From the NCBI RefSeq assembly GCF_009932475.1, contig NZ_BJOV01000005.1, forward strand, positions 930,001 to 994,000: a stretch of DNA of 64,000 nt. Reading direction: 5' to 3'. The notes below the pieces were generated by a model, which was not told where the DNA came from, searched no databases, and saw only the letters and a list, made by a program, of their open reading frames with translations. The translations under genes were made by a program, and so were the position numbers. Shown here piece after piece: positions 33,957 through 46,197 of this stretch; positions within the stretch are counted from its first letter, which is position 1, and each line of letters opens with the position of its first letter. Source of the stretch: Gordonia spumicola. GTDB lineage: Bacteria > Actinomycetota > Actinomycetes > Mycobacteriales > Mycobacteriaceae.

Positions 33957-35210
33957 GTGTCGCACATCCTGATCGGGGTGGGCGGGGGGATCGCCGCCTA
34001 CAAGGTGTGTTCGGTCATCCGGCACTTCACCGAGGCCGGCCACGACGTGCGGGTGATCCCGACGCGCGCGGCGCTCAACTTCGTCGGCAAGGCCACCTTC
34101 GAGGCGCTGTCCGGCAACCCGGTGAGCACCGAGGTGTTCGACGATGTCGACGAGGTGGCGCATGTCGCGCTCGGCAGGCGCGCCGATCTCGTGATCGTCG
34201 CCCCGGCGACCGCCGATCTGATGTCGCGGGCCGTCGCCGGTCGCGCGGACGATCTGCTGACCGCCTCGCTGCTGACCGCCACCTGCCCGGTGATGTTCGT
34301 CCCGGCGATGCACACCGAGATGTGGGAGCATCCGGCGACCGTCGCCAACGTGACCACGCTGCGCGAGCGCGGCGTCACCGTCATGACTCCGGCGAGCGGA
34401 CGTCTCACCGGAGCCGACACTGGAGCCGGTCGTCTGCCGGAACCCGCGGAGATCGGTCTGCTCGGCGACTTGCTGCTGGCGCGGCCGGACGCGTTGCCGT
34501 ACGACCTCGCCGGGCTCCGTGTCCTGGTGAGCGCGGGCGGCACCCGTGAACCGCTCGACCCGGTCCGCTACCTGGGCAATCACAGCTCGGGAAAGCAGGG
34601 ATACGCCCTGGCCCGGGCGGCCGCACAGCGAGGTGCGCGGGTGACGCTCGTGGCCGGTGCGACGACCGACCCGGGCGATCCGGCCGCGGTGGACGTCGTG
34701 CACATCGACTCCGCCGTCGAACTCGAACGCGAGATGCAGGCTCGCGCCGTCGCCGCCGACGTCGTCATCATGGCGGCCGCCGTCGCCGATTTCCGCCCGA
34801 TCAGCGTCGCCGGGTCGAAGATCAAGAAGGGCGCGGACGGTCCGGAGCCGATCGCGCTCGACACCAACCCCGACATCCTCGCCGGACTCGTCCGGTCGCG
34901 GAACGACGGTGTGATCCGTGCCGACACGGTGATCGTCGGATTCGCGGCCGAGACCGGCGACGAGAACGGCGGTGTGCTCGATCACGGCCGAGCCAAGCTC
35001 CGCCGAAAAGGCTGTGACCTGCTCATCGTCAACGCGGTCGGCGACGGCAAGGCGTTCGGCACCGAAGACAACACCGGCTGGGTGCTGACCGCGGACGGCC
35101 GTGAGACCGCCCTGCCGTTCGGGTCGAAGACATTGATGGCGAGCAGAATCCTTGACGAAGTGGCCGCCGTCGTGCCGAATGGTGGGCGAACGGCCGAATC
35201 AGACCTCTGA
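33957..35210 (+). CDS. coaBC: Bifunctional phosphopantothenoylcysteine decarboxylase / phosphopantothenate-cysteine ligase
   Basis: 417 residues. Two consecutive steps in coenzyme A synthesis. N-terminal flavoprotein decarboxylase ([48 protein letters not shown]) then CoaB ligase ([46 protein letters not shown]). GTG start. Upstream of metK with a 70-nt leader. Confidence 0.95.
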   Translation: MSHILIGVGGGIAAYKVCSVIRHFTEAGHDVRVIPTRAALNFVGKATFEALSGNPVSTEVFDDVDEVAHVALGRRADLVIVAPATADLMSRAVAGRADDLLTASLLTATCPVMFVPAMHTEMWEHPATVANVTTLRERGVTVMTPASGRLTGADTGAGRLPEPAEIGLLGDLLLARPDALPYDLAGLRVLVSAGGTREPLDPVRYLGNHSSGKQGYALARAAAQRGARVTLVAGATTDPGDPAAVDVVHIDSAVELEREMQARAVAADVVIMAAAVADFRPISVAGSKIKKGADGPEPIALDTNPDILAGLVRSRNDGVIRADTVIVGFAAETGDENGGVLDHGRAKLRRKGCDLLIVNAVGDGKAFGTEDNTGWVLTADGRETALPFGSKTLMASRILDEVAAVVPNGGRTAESDL

Positions 35211-35280
35211 CCGAGCGTCTGGCACAGTCGATGAAGAGTGCGGGGCACAGCCCTGCGAAACCGCATCCCGAGAGGAACCG

Positions 35281-36495
35281 ATGACCGCCTCAGCGTCCCG
35301 CCTGTTCACCAGCGAGTCCGTGACGGAAGGGCACCCCGACAAGATCTGTGACGCGATCAGCGACTCGATCCTGGACGCGCTGCTCGCCGTGGACCCGAAG
35401 GCCAAGGTGGCGGTCGAGACGCTCGTCACGACCGGCCAGGTCCACGTCGCGGGCGAGGTCAACACGGTCGGCTACGTCGACATCCCGACGATCGTCCGCG
35501 AGAAGATCATCGAGATCGGCTACGACTCGTCGACGAAGGGCTTCGACGGAGCATCGTGCGGCGTCAACGTCGCGATCGGCGCCCAGTCGCCCGAGATCGC
35601 TCAGGGCCTGACCGATTCGCACGAGGCGCGCACCGGTGCCAGCGCCGACGAGATCGATCTGCAGGGCGCGGGCGACCAGGGTCTGATGTTCGGGTACGCC
35701 ACCGACGAGACCCCGGAACTGATGCCGCTGCCGATCGCGCTGGCCCACCGCCTGTCGCGCCGTCTCACCGAGGTGCGCAAGAACGGCACGCTGCCGTACC
35801 TGCGTCCCGACGGCAAGACCCAGGTCACCATCGAGTACGCGGGCGACGTCCCGGTCCGCCTGGACACCGTCGTCGTGTCGACGCAGCACGCCGCGGACAT
35901 CGACATCGACGGCATGCTGGCGCCCGACATCCGTGCCAACGTCCTGCAGCCGGTGTTCGACGAGCTCGACCTCCCCGTCGCATTGGACACGAGCAACCCG
36001 CGCCTGCTGGTGAACCCGACGGGCAGCTTCGTCCTCGGCGGACCGATGGGTGACGCGGGCCTGACCGGCCGCAAGATCATCGTCGACACCTACGGCGGCA
36101 TGGCCCGCCACGGTGGCGGTGCGTTCTCGGGCAAGGACCCGTCGAAGGTCGACCGCAGCGCCGCGTACGCGATGCGGTGGGTCGCCAAGAACGCCGTCGC
36201 GGCCGGACTGGCGAAGCGCATCGAGGTCCAGGTCGCGTACGCGATCGGCAAGGCCGCACCCGTCGGTCTGTTCGTCGAGACGTTCGGCACCGAGAAGGTC
36301 GACCCCGGCACCATCCAGAAGGCGATCGCCGAGGTCTTCGACCTGCGTCCGGGCGCGATCGTCCGCGACTTGGAGCTGCTGCAGCCGATCTACGGCCCGA
36401 CCGCCGCGTACGGCCACTTCGGCCGCACGGACATCGACCTGCCGTGGGAGCGCACGGACCGCGTCGACGAACTCCGCAAGGCCGCCGGCCTGTAG
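35281..36495 (+). CDS. metK: S-adenosylmethionine synthetase
   Basis: 404 residues. Methionine + ATP to SAM. ATG with GAGAGGAA 5-12 nt upstream. Signatures: [32 protein letters not shown], and [16 protein letters not shown]. Its product is the ligand of the SAM-IV riboswitch found at 61.9 kb. The 70-nt leader holds a small hairpin (35240-35256) but no SAM riboswitch class I can recognise. Confidence 0.97.
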   Translation: MTASASRLFTSESVTEGHPDKICDAISDSILDALLAVDPKAKVAVETLVTTGQVHVAGEVNTVGYVDIPTIVREKIIEIGYDSSTKGFDGASCGVNVAIGAQSPEIAQGLTDSHEARTGASADEIDLQGAGDQGLMFGYATDETPELMPLPIALAHRLSRRLTEVRKNGTLPYLRPDGKTQVTIEYAGDVPVRLDTVVVSTQHAADIDIDGMLAPDIRANVLQPVFDELDLPVALDTSNPRLLVNPTGSFVLGGPMGDAGLTGRKIIVDTYGGMARHGGGAFSGKDPSKVDRSAAYAMRWVAKNAVAAGLAKRIEVQVAYAIGKAAPVGLFVETFGTEKVDPGTIQKAIAEVFDLRPGAIVRDLELLQPIYGPTAAYGHFGRTDIDLPWERTDRVDELRKAAGL

Positions 36496-38508
36496 GTGTC
36501 CTCACCGACTGACACTCGCAATCAACGGGTCGCTGCATCGCAGCGGCCCGTTGCTCGCGTTCTGCCGATGCTGTCGCTCGCGCATCTGGACCGGCCGTTC
36601 GACTATCTGGTCGACGAGAAGTCCGACGCCACGGCCCAGCCGGGCGTCCGGGTGCGCGTGCGATTCGCGGGGCGACTCGTCGACGGGTACCTGCTCGAGC
36701 GGCTCGACCGCAGCGAGCACACCGGGAAGCTCGCATGGCTCGAGCGGGTGGTCTCGCCCGAACGGGTGCTGACCGACGAACTCGCGCACCTCTGCCGGGC
36801 CGTCGCCGACCGGTACGCCGGGACGATGCCGGACGTCGTGCGGCTCGCGGTGCCGCCGCGGCACGCCAGGGTGGAGAAGGATGCGCCCGTGCAGGGCTGC
36901 GCCGCGCCGGTCGCGGCGCCGGACATGAGCGGCTGGGACGTGTACCCGACCGCGGGGTCGTTCGTGCGGGCCGCCGTCGACGGCAGACATCCGCGCGCGG
37001 TGTGGCAGGTGCTCCCCGGCGACGACTGGGCGACGCGTCTGGCCGAACTCGTCGCGTCCGTCGCCGCCGCCGGACGGGGAGCGATCGTCGTCGTCCCCGA
37101 TCAACGCGACCTCGACCGTCTCGAGGCCGCGTGCGCGCCGCTGTTGGGGGGCGGATGCGTGACGCTCGCGGCCGGGCTCGGCCCCTCGGCACGGTACCGC
37201 CGGTGGCTCGCCGTGCTGCGCGGGCAGGCGTCGGTGGTGATCGGCACCCGGAGCGCGGTGTTCGCGCCGGTCGTCGACCTGGCGCTGACGATCGTCTTCG
37301 ACGACGGCGACTCCAGTTTCGACGAGCCACGAGCGCCGTACCCGCATCCGCGCGAGGTCGCCGTCATGCGATCACACGCCACGAACACCGCCCTGCTCAT
37401 CGGCGGTCACTCGCGGACCACCGAGGCGCAGGCCCTCGTGTCGTCGGGCTGGGCGCACGACCTGACCGCCTCGCGCGCCGACATCAGGGCGGCCGCCCCG
37501 TTGATCGAGGGTGTCGCCGAGGACGACCGCAGGCTCGGCGGCGATCCGCTCGCCCGGTCCGCACGCATCCCGGCGACCGCGTTCATCGCGGCCCGTAAGG
37601 CGCTGCAGGCCGGACTGCCGGTGCTCTTCAGCGTCCCGCGCCGCGGCTACCTGCCGTCGGTCGCCTGCGCGAAATGCCGAGAACACGCACGGTGCCGCAC
37701 CTGCAACGGTCCGGTGTCGATGAACGAGCGCGGCGACCTCACGTGCCGATGGTGCGGTCGCCCCGAACTGCGGTTCGTCTGCCCGTCGTGCGGCGGCAAG
37801 GCGGTCCGCGCCCTCATGGTCGGCGACAAGCGGACCGCGGAGGAGCTCGGCAAGGCGTTCCCGGGAGTACCGATCGTGACCTCCGGCGGCACGAAGATCA
37901 TCGACGAGATCGACGACGGTCCGCGCGTGGTGGTGGCGACGCCCGGAGCCCAGCCGCGAGCGCGCGGCGGGTACGGCGCGGCCGTCATCCTCGACACGTG
38001 GGCGCAGCTCGATCGAGAGGATCTGCGTGCGGGTGAAGAGGCCGTCCGCCTGTGGATGGCGATCGCGACGCTCGTCAGGTCCCGGGACGACGGCGGCCGC
38101 GTGGTGATCGTCGCCGACTCCGCCGGAGCCCAGGTGCAGGCGCTGATCTCGTGGAACCCGATCGGCTACGCGGCGGTCGAGCTCGACCAGCGGGCCGATC
38201 TCAAGTTCCCGCCCGCGGTCACGATGGCGTCGGTCGACGGTCCCGCCGCCGCGGTGAACGCATTCTGCGATCTGATCGAACTGCCGCCGGGCGCCGAGAA
38301 GCTGGGGCCCGTGCCGTTGCCCGCCGGTGTGCGTCGCCCGGCCGGGCTCGACGGCGACGACGACGTGGAACGGATGCTCCTGCGGACGCCGCGAGCCGTC
38401 GGCCGGACCCTGGCGCAGGCTCTCCGCACCGCGCAGGTGGTCCGGAACGCTCGACACGACGACACTGCGGGCATTCGTGTGCAGATCGACCCGCCTACGA
38501 TTGGATGA
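36496..38508 (+). CDS. priA: Primosomal protein N' (PriA), actinobacterial helicase-dead form
   Basis: 670 residues. Keeps the N-terminal 3'-DNA-binding domain ([20 protein letters not shown]) and the zinc cluster ([29 protein letters not shown]). The helicase Walker A GKT is missing and the DEEH box reads FDDGDSSF, so ATP-driven unwinding is improbable, a degeneration known in Mycobacteriales. GTG start directly after the metK stop. Confidence 0.92.
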   Translation: MSSPTDTRNQRVAASQRPVARVLPMLSLAHLDRPFDYLVDEKSDATAQPGVRVRVRFAGRLVDGYLLERLDRSEHTGKLAWLERVVSPERVLTDELAHLCRAVADRYAGTMPDVVRLAVPPRHARVEKDAPVQGCAAPVAAPDMSGWDVYPTAGSFVRAAVDGRHPRAVWQVLPGDDWATRLAELVASVAAAGRGAIVVVPDQRDLDRLEAACAPLLGGGCVTLAAGLGPSARYRRWLAVLRGQASVVIGTRSAVFAPVVDLALTIVFDDGDSSFDEPRAPYPHPREVAVMRSHATNTALLIGGHSRTTEAQALVSSGWAHDLTASRADIRAAAPLIEGVAEDDRRLGGDPLARSARIPATAFIAARKALQAGLPVLFSVPRRGYLPSVACAKCREHARCRTCNGPVSMNERGDLTCRWCGRPELRFVCPSCGGKAVRALMVGDKRTAEELGKAFPGVPIVTSGGTKIIDEIDDGPRVVVATPGAQPRARGGYGAAVILDTWAQLDREDLRAGEEAVRLWMAIATLVRSRDDGGRVVIVADSAGAQVQALISWNPIGYAAVELDQRADLKFPPAVTMASVDGPAAAVNAFCDLIELPPGAEKLGPVPLPAGVRRPAGLDGDDDVERMLLRTPRAVGRTLAQALRTAQVVRNARHDDTAGIRVQIDPPTIG

Positions 38509-38510
38509 TC

Positions 38511-39452
38511 ATGAGACTCGTCTTCGCAGGCACGCCAGACGTCGCCGTTCCCACCCTGAACGACCTGATCGCATCCGACGACCACGAGGTGGTCGGGGTG
38601 ATCACCCGACCGGACGCCACCGCGGGACGCGGACGCAAGGTGGTGCGCTCGGATGTCGGGGCCGTGGCCGACGCCCACGGCATCGAGGTGATCACACCGC
38701 GTCGGATGTCCGACCCCGACGTCGCCGAGACCCTGCGGCGGTGGGCGCCCGACCTCGGCGTCGTCGTCGCCTACGGCGGCCTGATCCCGCAGGACGTCCT
38801 CGACATGCCCGTCCACGGGTGGGTGAACCTGCACTTCTCGCTGCTTCCGGCATGGCGTGGAGCCGCACCCGTGCAGGCGTCGATCGCCGCGGGCGACGAG
38901 ATCACCGGAGCCAGCGTCTTCCAGTTGGAGGCAGGTCTGGACACCGGACCGGTGTTCGGGACCCTCACCGAACGCATCCGCACCACCGACACATCGGGCG
39001 ACCTGCTGACGCGACTGGCCGCCGCGGGCTCGGGGCTGACGAAGGCCGTCGTCGACGGCATCGCCGCGGGCGAGCTGTCGCCGGTCGTGCAAGACCCCGA
39101 GGGCGTCTCCCACGCCGCGAAGATCACCGTCGACGACGCTCGGGTGCGATGGGACCTGCCGTCGCACGTCGTTGACCGCACGATCCGGGCGCACACGCCC
39201 GCACCCGGCGCGTGGACCGCGCTCGGCGACACACGGCTCAAACTGGGGCCCGTCACGCAGGCCGACGACGATCCGGCCGTCCCCGGTCCGCTCGACTCCG
39301 GGCAGCTCGGAGTGACGAAGAAGGCAGTCTACGTCGGCACCGCATCGGGCGCGGTGAAGCTCGGCACCGTGCAGGCTCCCGGCAAGAAGGCGATGAACGC
39401 AGCAGACTGGGCGCGTGGCACGCGCCCCGACGAGAACGGACGACTGGCATGA
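38511..39452 (+). CDS. fmt: Methionyl-tRNA formyltransferase
   Basis: 313 residues. Formylates initiator Met-tRNA from 10-formyl-THF. [14 protein letters not shown] start; active-site [17 protein letters not shown] with Asn/His, and [16 protein letters not shown] 38511 is preferred since a TACGAT box at 38496-38501 would give a leaderless transcript; ATG 38505 overlapping the priA stop is an alternative. Stop overlaps rsmB (ATGA). Confidence 0.95.
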   Translation: MRLVFAGTPDVAVPTLNDLIASDDHEVVGVITRPDATAGRGRKVVRSDVGAVADAHGIEVITPRRMSDPDVAETLRRWAPDLGVVVAYGGLIPQDVLDMPVHGWVNLHFSLLPAWRGAAPVQASIAAGDEITGASVFQLEAGLDTGPVFGTLTERIRTTDTSGDLLTRLAAAGSGLTKAVVDGIAAGELSPVVQDPEGVSHAAKITVDDARVRWDLPSHVVDRTIRAHTPAPGAWTALGDTRLKLGPVTQADDDPAVPGPLDSGQLGVTKKAVYVGTASGAVKLGTVQAPGKKAMNAADWARGTRPDENGRLA

Positions 39453-40897
39453 CCCGTGGTGGACGGGGTTCGGCGCCCAGGCGTGGCGACCATGACCGAA
39501 ACGACAGGAACCGCGATGAACGGCCGCGCGACAAGAAGTTGCGCGACAAGCCGGTCGACGGCGCACGCGGCCTGGCACTGCGGGTGCTGCGGTCGGTGCG
39601 GAAGGACGACGCGTACGCCAACCTCCTTCTGCCCAGGCTGCTGCGCGAGAGTCGTCTCGACGAGCGCGACCGCGGGCTCGCCACCGAACTGACGTACGGC
39701 ACGTGTCGCAGCCTCGGCGTGCTCGACGCGGTGATCGCGTCGGCCGCGGGACGGCCCGTCGCCGAGATCGATGGCGACCTGCTCGACGTGCTCCGTCTGG
39801 GCACGTATCAACTGCTGCGGACTCGCATCGGTTCCCATGCGGCGGTGTCGACGTCGGTCGACCTCGTCCGCGCCGAGCACGGCATGGGGCAGGCCGGGTT
39901 CGTCAACGCGGTGCTGCGCAAGGTGAGCCAGCGCGACGAGCAACTGTGGATCGACGAGTTGGCTCCGTCGATGGCCGACGACATGGTCGGTCACCTCGCG
40001 TTCTCGTACGCGCACCCGAAGTGGATCGCGCAGGTGTTCGTCGACGCCCTCGGATCGGTAGGCGAACTCCAGGCCGCGCTCGCCGCCGACGACGAACGTC
40101 CGATCGTGCACCTCGTCGCACGCCCAGGTCAGATCACCGGCGAAGAACTCGCGCTCATCAGCGGGGGAGACGAGGGCCGATACTCCCCGTACTGCGTCTA
40201 CCTGCCCGAAGGCGACCCCGGCAAGCTCGACGCCGTCCGCGACGGGTTCGCGGGCGTGCAGGACGAGGGCAGCCAGTTGGTGGCCCTCGCCCTCGGGCGC
40301 GCCGACGTCGGCCAGGACGCGGGCCGCTGGCTCGACCTGTGCGCGGGCCCCGGCGGCAAGGCCGCTCTGCTCGGTTCGCTCGCCGACCTCGACGGGGCAC
40401 GCGTGGACGCCGTGGAAGTGTCCGAGCATCGTGCGAAGCTCATCGAGAAGGTCGTCGACGGGCTGCCCGTCACCGTCCACGTCGCCGACGGCCGGTCGTC
40501 GGGCCTTGAGCCCGGATACGACCGCGTGCTCGTCGACGCGCCGTGTTCGGGCCTCGGCTCACTGCGTCGCCGTCCGGAGGCCCGCTGGCGTCGGACGCCG
40601 GGCGAGGTCCCGGCGCTGGTCGCGCTGCAGACCGAACTGCTCACCGAGGCGCTGCGACTGGTCCGTCCCGGCGGCGTGGTCGTGTACTCGACGTGCTCGC
40701 CGCATCCGGCGGAGACGACCGGTGTCGTGGACGCAGTGCTCGCCGCGGACTCGTCGATCGAGCAGGTCGACGCCCGACCGCTCGTCGCCGGCGACCTCAA
40801 CGAGCCGTCGGCCTTCGGCGGGGGTCCCCACGTCCAACTCTGGCCCCACCGCCACGACACCGACGCCATGTTCCTGGCCGTCCTACGCCGCTCCTGA
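39449..40897 (+). CDS. rsmB: 16S rRNA (cytosine-967-C5)-methyltransferase RsmB (Fmu)
   Basis: 482 residues. About 30 basic disordered residues ([19 protein letters not shown]), then a NusB-like RNA-binding domain ([25 protein letters not shown]) and SAM methyltransferase domain: [14 protein letters not shown], the two catalytic Cys in [16 protein letters not shown] and [11 protein letters not shown]. fmt-rsmB pairing is widely conserved. Confidence 0.94.
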   Translation: MTRGGRGSAPRRGDHDRNDRNRDERPRDKKLRDKPVDGARGLALRVLRSVRKDDAYANLLLPRLLRESRLDERDRGLATELTYGTCRSLGVLDAVIASAAGRPVAEIDGDLLDVLRLGTYQLLRTRIGSHAAVSTSVDLVRAEHGMGQAGFVNAVLRKVSQRDEQLWIDELAPSMADDMVGHLAFSYAHPKWIAQVFVDALGSVGELQAALAADDERPIVHLVARPGQITGEELALISGGDEGRYSPYCVYLPEGDPGKLDAVRDGFAGVQDEGSQLVALALGRADVGQDAGRWLDLCAGPGGKAALLGSLADLDGARVDAVEVSEHRAKLIEKVVDGLPVTVHVADGRSSGLEPGYDRVLVDAPCSGLGSLRRRPEARWRRTPGEVPALVALQTELLTEALRLVRPGGVVVYSTCSPHPAETTGVVDAVLAADSSIEQVDARPLVAGDLNEPSAFGGGPHVQLWPHRHDTDAMFLAVLRRS

Positions 40898-40902
40898 CCC
40901 GT

Positions 40903-40925
40903 CGCCCGTCGAGCGGAGTCGAGGC
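40903..40925. repeat. Dispersed palindrome-like repeat after rsmB
   Basis: CGCCCGTCGAGCGGAGTCGAGG; the reverse complement shares 21 nt with 51155-51175 behind whiA and the GAGCGGAGTCGAGG core with the pyrC 3' end. Typical short intergenic repeat of Actinobacteria. Confidence 0.6.
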
Positions 40926-40951
40926 GTCGCACGGCGTCATGAGGGGTCTCG

Positions 40952-40957
40952 TAGGAT
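40952..40957 (+). promoter_or_regulatory. Candidate leaderless -10 box for rpe
   Basis: TAGGAT ends 7 nt before the ATG at 40965, with no ribosome-binding sequence in between. Confidence 0.4.
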
Positions 40958-40964
40958 TGTCGCC

Positions 40965-41669
40965 ATGTGCAATCCTGGCCGTCCGGCACCGATGATCGCC
41001 CCGTCCATCCTGTCCGCCGACTTCGCGAACCTGCAGTCGGAGATCGCGGCCGTCGGGCCGTCCGACATCGATCCCGGTGTCGACTGGGTGCACGTCGACG
41101 TGATGGACAACCACTTCGTCCCCAACCTGACGCTGGGAATGCCGGTGGTGGAGAGCCTGCTCAAGGCGACCGACATCCCCCTCGACTGCCACCTGATGAT
41201 CGCCGACCCCGGCCGTTGGGCTCCGCCGTACGCGGAGGCGGGTGCGTACAACGTCACGTTCCACGCCGAAGCGACCGACGACCCGACCTCGGTGGCCCGC
41301 GACATCCGTGCGGCGGGCGGCAAGGCCGGTCTCGCGCTCAAGCCGGGCACCGCGCTCGAGCCGTACGTGGAGATCCTCCGCGACTTCGACACCCTGCTGA
41401 TCATGAGCGTCGAACCGGGCTTCGGCGGCCAGAAGTTCATGCCGGAAGTCCTCGACAAGGTGCGGGCGATCCGGAAGATCATCGACCGCGGCGATCTGCG
41501 ACTGCTCGTCGAGATCGACGGCGGCATCGCCGACTCCACGATCGAGCAGGCCGCCGAGGCGGGCGTCGACTGCTTCGTCGCCGGGTCGGCCGTCTACGGC
41601 GGCGACGACCCCGCCGCGCGGGTCGCCGAACTGCGACGCAAGGCCACCGCGGTCCGCGAGAACGCCTGA
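40965..41669 (+). CDS. rpe: Ribulose-phosphate 3-epimerase
   Basis: 234 residues. Interconverts ribulose- and xylulose-5-phosphate. TIM barrel with [53 protein letters not shown] and [10 protein letters not shown] 40965 fits a leaderless promoter; ATG 40992 (MIAPSIL) is an alternative. Leads into ribD with a 5-nt gap; its epimerase chemistry feeds ribulose-5-phosphate, the RibB substrate. Confidence 0.95.
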   Translation: MCNPGRPAPMIAPSILSADFANLQSEIAAVGPSDIDPGVDWVHVDVMDNHFVPNLTLGMPVVESLLKATDIPLDCHLMIADPGRWAPPYAEAGAYNVTFHAEATDDPTSVARDIRAAGGKAGLALKPGTALEPYVEILRDFDTLLIMSVEPGFGGQKFMPEVLDKVRAIRKIIDRGDLRLLVEIDGGIADSTIEQAAEAGVDCFVAGSAVYGGDDPAARVAELRRKATAVRENA

Positions 41670-41674
41670 CGGCC

Positions 41675-42700
41675 ATGATCGACGCGGCGACGATTGAGAG
41701 CGGCATGCGTCGAGCGATCGTCGAGTCGCAGTCCGCGGTCGGCACGAGTTCGCCGAACCCGCCGGTCGGCGCGGTGATCCTCGACGGCGACGGCCTGGTC
41801 GTCGGCGTCGGTCACACACAGCCGCCGGGCGGGCCGCACGCCGAGGTAGGCGCGCTGCGCGCGGCGGGCGAGGCCGCCATCGGCGGAATCGCGGTCGTCA
41901 CGCTCGAACCGTGCAACCACACGGGCCGCACCGGGCCGTGCGCGCAGGCACTCATCGACGCCGGGATCTCGCAGGTTCACTACGCGGTCTCCGACCCCAA
42001 TCCGACGGCGGCGGGCGGAGCGGCGACCCTGCGCGCGGCAGGCGTCGACGTGACCGGCGGGGTACTCGCCGAGACGGCCGCGCGGGGGCCGCTCCGGCAG
42101 TGGCTGCATCGTCAGCGCACCGGCAGGCCGCTCGTGACGCTGAAACTGGCGTCCACGCTGGACGGCCGGATCGCCGCGCCCGACGGCACGAGTCAGTGGA
42201 TCACCGGGGCACAGGCCCGCGAGCACGCGCATCGACAGCGGTCGGTCGCCGACGCGATCGTCGTCGGGACGGGGACCGCCCTCACCGACGACCCGTCGCT
42301 CACCGCGCGCCGCACCGACGGAAGCCTGTATCCGCATCAACCGACACGCGTGGTCATGGGATCGCGGGAGGTCCCCGACTCCGCGAAGCTGCGCGACGGG
42401 ACCTCTCCGTTCGTCCAGGTGCGATCGCACGATCCGCGCGACGTGCTCGACGCCCTGCCCGACGCGCTGGGCGTCATCGTCGAAGGCGGGCCCGCGATCG
42501 CCGGCGCGTTCCTCGCCGCGGGCCTCGTCGACGAGGTCCACCTCTACCTGGCGCCGACGATCCTCGGGGCCGGAGCGTCGTCGGTGGACGATGCGACCGT
42601 CGGCAGCCTGACCGACGCACACCGCTTCACTAGAGCAGCCGTGGAAACCGTCGGCGACGACCTGCTCGTCGTGCTGACGCGGGAGTCCGACTCACGCTGA
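41675..42700 (+). CDS. ribD: Bifunctional diaminohydroxyphosphoribosylaminopyrimidine deaminase / 5-amino-6-(5-phosphoribosylamino)uracil reductase
   Basis: 341 residues. Second and third riboflavin steps. N-terminal cytidine-deaminase-like domain with zinc ligands in GGPHAEVGAL and TLEPCNHTGRTGPCAQAL; C-terminal RibD reductase domain (LKLASTLDGRIAAPDGTSQWIT, VEGGPAIAGAFLAAGLVDEVHLYLAP). It is upstream of, and not under, the FMN riboswitch; a small minus-strand gene separates it from ribE. Confidence 0.95.
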   Translation: MIDAATIESGMRRAIVESQSAVGTSSPNPPVGAVILDGDGLVVGVGHTQPPGGPHAEVGALRAAGEAAIGGIAVVTLEPCNHTGRTGPCAQALIDAGISQVHYAVSDPNPTAAGGAATLRAAGVDVTGGVLAETAARGPLRQWLHRQRTGRPLVTLKLASTLDGRIAAPDGTSQWITGAQAREHAHRQRSVADAIVVGTGTALTDDPSLTARRTDGSLYPHQPTRVVMGSREVPDSAKLRDGTSPFVQVRSHDPRDVLDALPDALGVIVEGGPAIAGAFLAAGLVDEVHLYLAPTILGAGASSVDDATVGSLTDAHRFTRAAVETVGDDLLVVLTRESDSR

Positions 42701-42707
42701 TTTCAAG

Positions 42708-42932
42708 TCAGCGACCGCCGCGGCGGCCGACGAACCATCCACCGACGAATCCGACGAGGGTCACCACCGTCAGCAACAGCCAGAGCGGGCCGTCGATGTT
42801 CCACCAGAACACCGTGAACTGCGCGTTCTCGGTGTTGCGGGCGATGAACACGACGGCGACAACGCCGATCAGGATCGGCAGCCAGTACTGCTTCAGAAAC
42901 GTCGACGCGTCGTGATTGGTGTTCGTGGACAT
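42708..42932 (-). CDS. Small two-helix membrane protein, LapA (DUF1049)-like
   Basis: 74 residues with two membrane helices (WLPILIGVVAVVFIARNTENAQ and LWLLLTVVTLVGFVGGWFVG), the inner NTENAQFTVFWW motif and a basic RRGGR end typical of LapA-domain proteins. Convergent with ribD (7-nt gap). Cellular role unknown. Confidence 0.72.
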   Translation of the reverse strand: MSTNTNHDASTFLKQYWLPILIGVVAVVFIARNTENAQFTVFWWNIDGPLWLLLTVVTLVGFVGGWFVGRRGGR

Positions 42933-43022
42933 GCCGTTGACCTCTCGCTCGGGGGACGGCTGACGCCGGTGAACCTACGTGTATCACGGCACCGTCGTGA
43001 CGCGTGCTACCTTCGGAAGGTA

Positions 43023-43169
43023 GTTCTCGGGGCGGGGTGAAAGTCCCCACCGGCGGTAGTGCCCTCCAGCAGGGACGAGCCCGCGAGCGCCCGCATCGGC
43101 GACGATGCGGGGTCAGCAGATTCTGGTGCGATTCCAGAGCCGACGGTCATAGTCCGGATACGAGAGAAC
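43023..43169 (+). promoter_or_regulatory. FMN riboswitch (RFN element)
   Basis: Classical conserved blocks in order: P1 arm GTTCTC (43023-43028), GGGGCGGGGTGAAAGTCCCC, ACCGGCGGTA, GCCCGCGAGCG, GGTCAGCAGATTCTGGTG, CCAGAGCCGACGGTCATAGTC, closing GAGAAC (43164-43169). It precedes ribE-ribBA-ribH and should shut them down when FMN is high. Confidence 0.95.
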
Positions 43170-43197
43170 GACAGTGCGGCACGGTGCCGTCACTGTC
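43170..43197 (+). terminator. Expression-platform hairpin after the FMN aptamer
   Basis: GACAGTG-C-GGCAC pairs with GTGCC-GT-CACTGTC, a stem of 12 bp with a small internal mismatch, placed between the aptamer and the ribE ribosome site AAAGGAGAG (43218-43226). It could be the conditional terminator; there is no U-run, so a translational or Rho-linked mechanism is also possible. Confidence 0.55.
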
Positions 43198-43229
43198 TGT
43201 CCCGAGCGCACCTGTGCAAAGGAGAGACG

Positions 43230-43852
43230 GTGTTCACCGGAATCGTTGAGGAGCGGGGCGAGATCGTCGCCCGCGACGACCTCGCAGAAGCCGCTCGTTT
43301 CCGCATTCGCGGCCCCCTCGTGACAAGCGACGCGTCGTTCGGCGACTCGATCGCCGTAAACGGCGTATGCCTCACGGTCGTCGAGTTGGAGGACGGCGCG
43401 TTCACCGTCGACGTCATGGCCGAGACGCTGCGCCGCAGCTCGCTCGACAAGCTCAGGCCGGGCGCGAACGTCAACCTGGAACGCGCGATGGCCGCAGGTG
43501 GACGCTTCGGCGGCCACATCGTGCAGGGCCACGTCGACGGCGTCGGGACGGTCGTCTCGATCTCGCCGTCCGAGAACTGGACCGTCGTCCGTGTGGCCGT
43601 GCCCGCAGACCTCGCCAAGTACGTCGTCGAGAAGGGGTCGATCACGATCGACGGGATCTCGTTGACGGTGTCCGCCATCGGACACGATCGGGAATACGGC
43701 GACTGGCTCGAAGTGTCTCTCATTCCGACGACTCTGTCGGAGACCACGTTGGGCGTCACCGCGACCGGTGCCCGCGTGAATCTTGAAGTCGATGTGATCG
43801 CGAAGTACGTCGAGCGTCTCACCGGCGCCGACCGGGCAGAAGGGCAGCAGTG

Positions 43853-43853
<1 letters not shown>
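43230..43853 (+). CDS. ribE: Riboflavin synthase alpha subunit
   Basis: 207 residues. Dismutates two lumazines to riboflavin. Two repeated barrels: [12 protein letters not shown] ... [15 protein letters not shown] ... [11 protein letters not shown] and ... [15 protein letters not shown] start with AAAGGAGAG just upstream. Called ribC in mycobacterial naming. First gene behind the FMN riboswitch; TGATG junction with ribBA. Confidence 0.95.
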
Positions 43854-46064
<2,211 letters not shown>

Positions 46065-46078
46065 GCACGACGTGTTTA

Positions 46079-46141
46079 AGGTTCCCCGATTTCCGTAGTA
46101 CTGGCGCGTAGGTCCAGCTTTCGTCGCGATTCGGGGAACCT
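46079..46141. repeat. Fold-back repeat between the PH-domain gene and uvrC
   Basis: Perfect 11-bp arms AGGTTCCCCGA (46079-46089) and TCGGGGAACCT (46131-46141) around 41 nt that contain a further CTGG/CCAG pairing. The arm shares GGTTCCCCGA with the repeats in the pyrC 3' end. May act as a terminator for the rib operon. Confidence 0.6.
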
Positions 46142-46184
46142 CAGCCATCGACCCGGCGGCGAACGAGTTGTCGGAGACGCCGAC

Positions 46185-46190
46185 TAGCCT
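46185..46190 (+). promoter_or_regulatory. Candidate leaderless -10 box for uvrC
   Basis: TAGCCT ends 7 nt before the GTG at 46198; no ribosome site lies between. Confidence 0.4.
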
Positions 46191-46197
46191 GGATGAC

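Noticed and set aside
35211-35280. SAM-II or SAM-IV riboswitch before metK
   Set aside because: The gap is only 70 nt and lacks the conserved blocks of either class, in contrast to the clear SAM-IV at 61895-62012.
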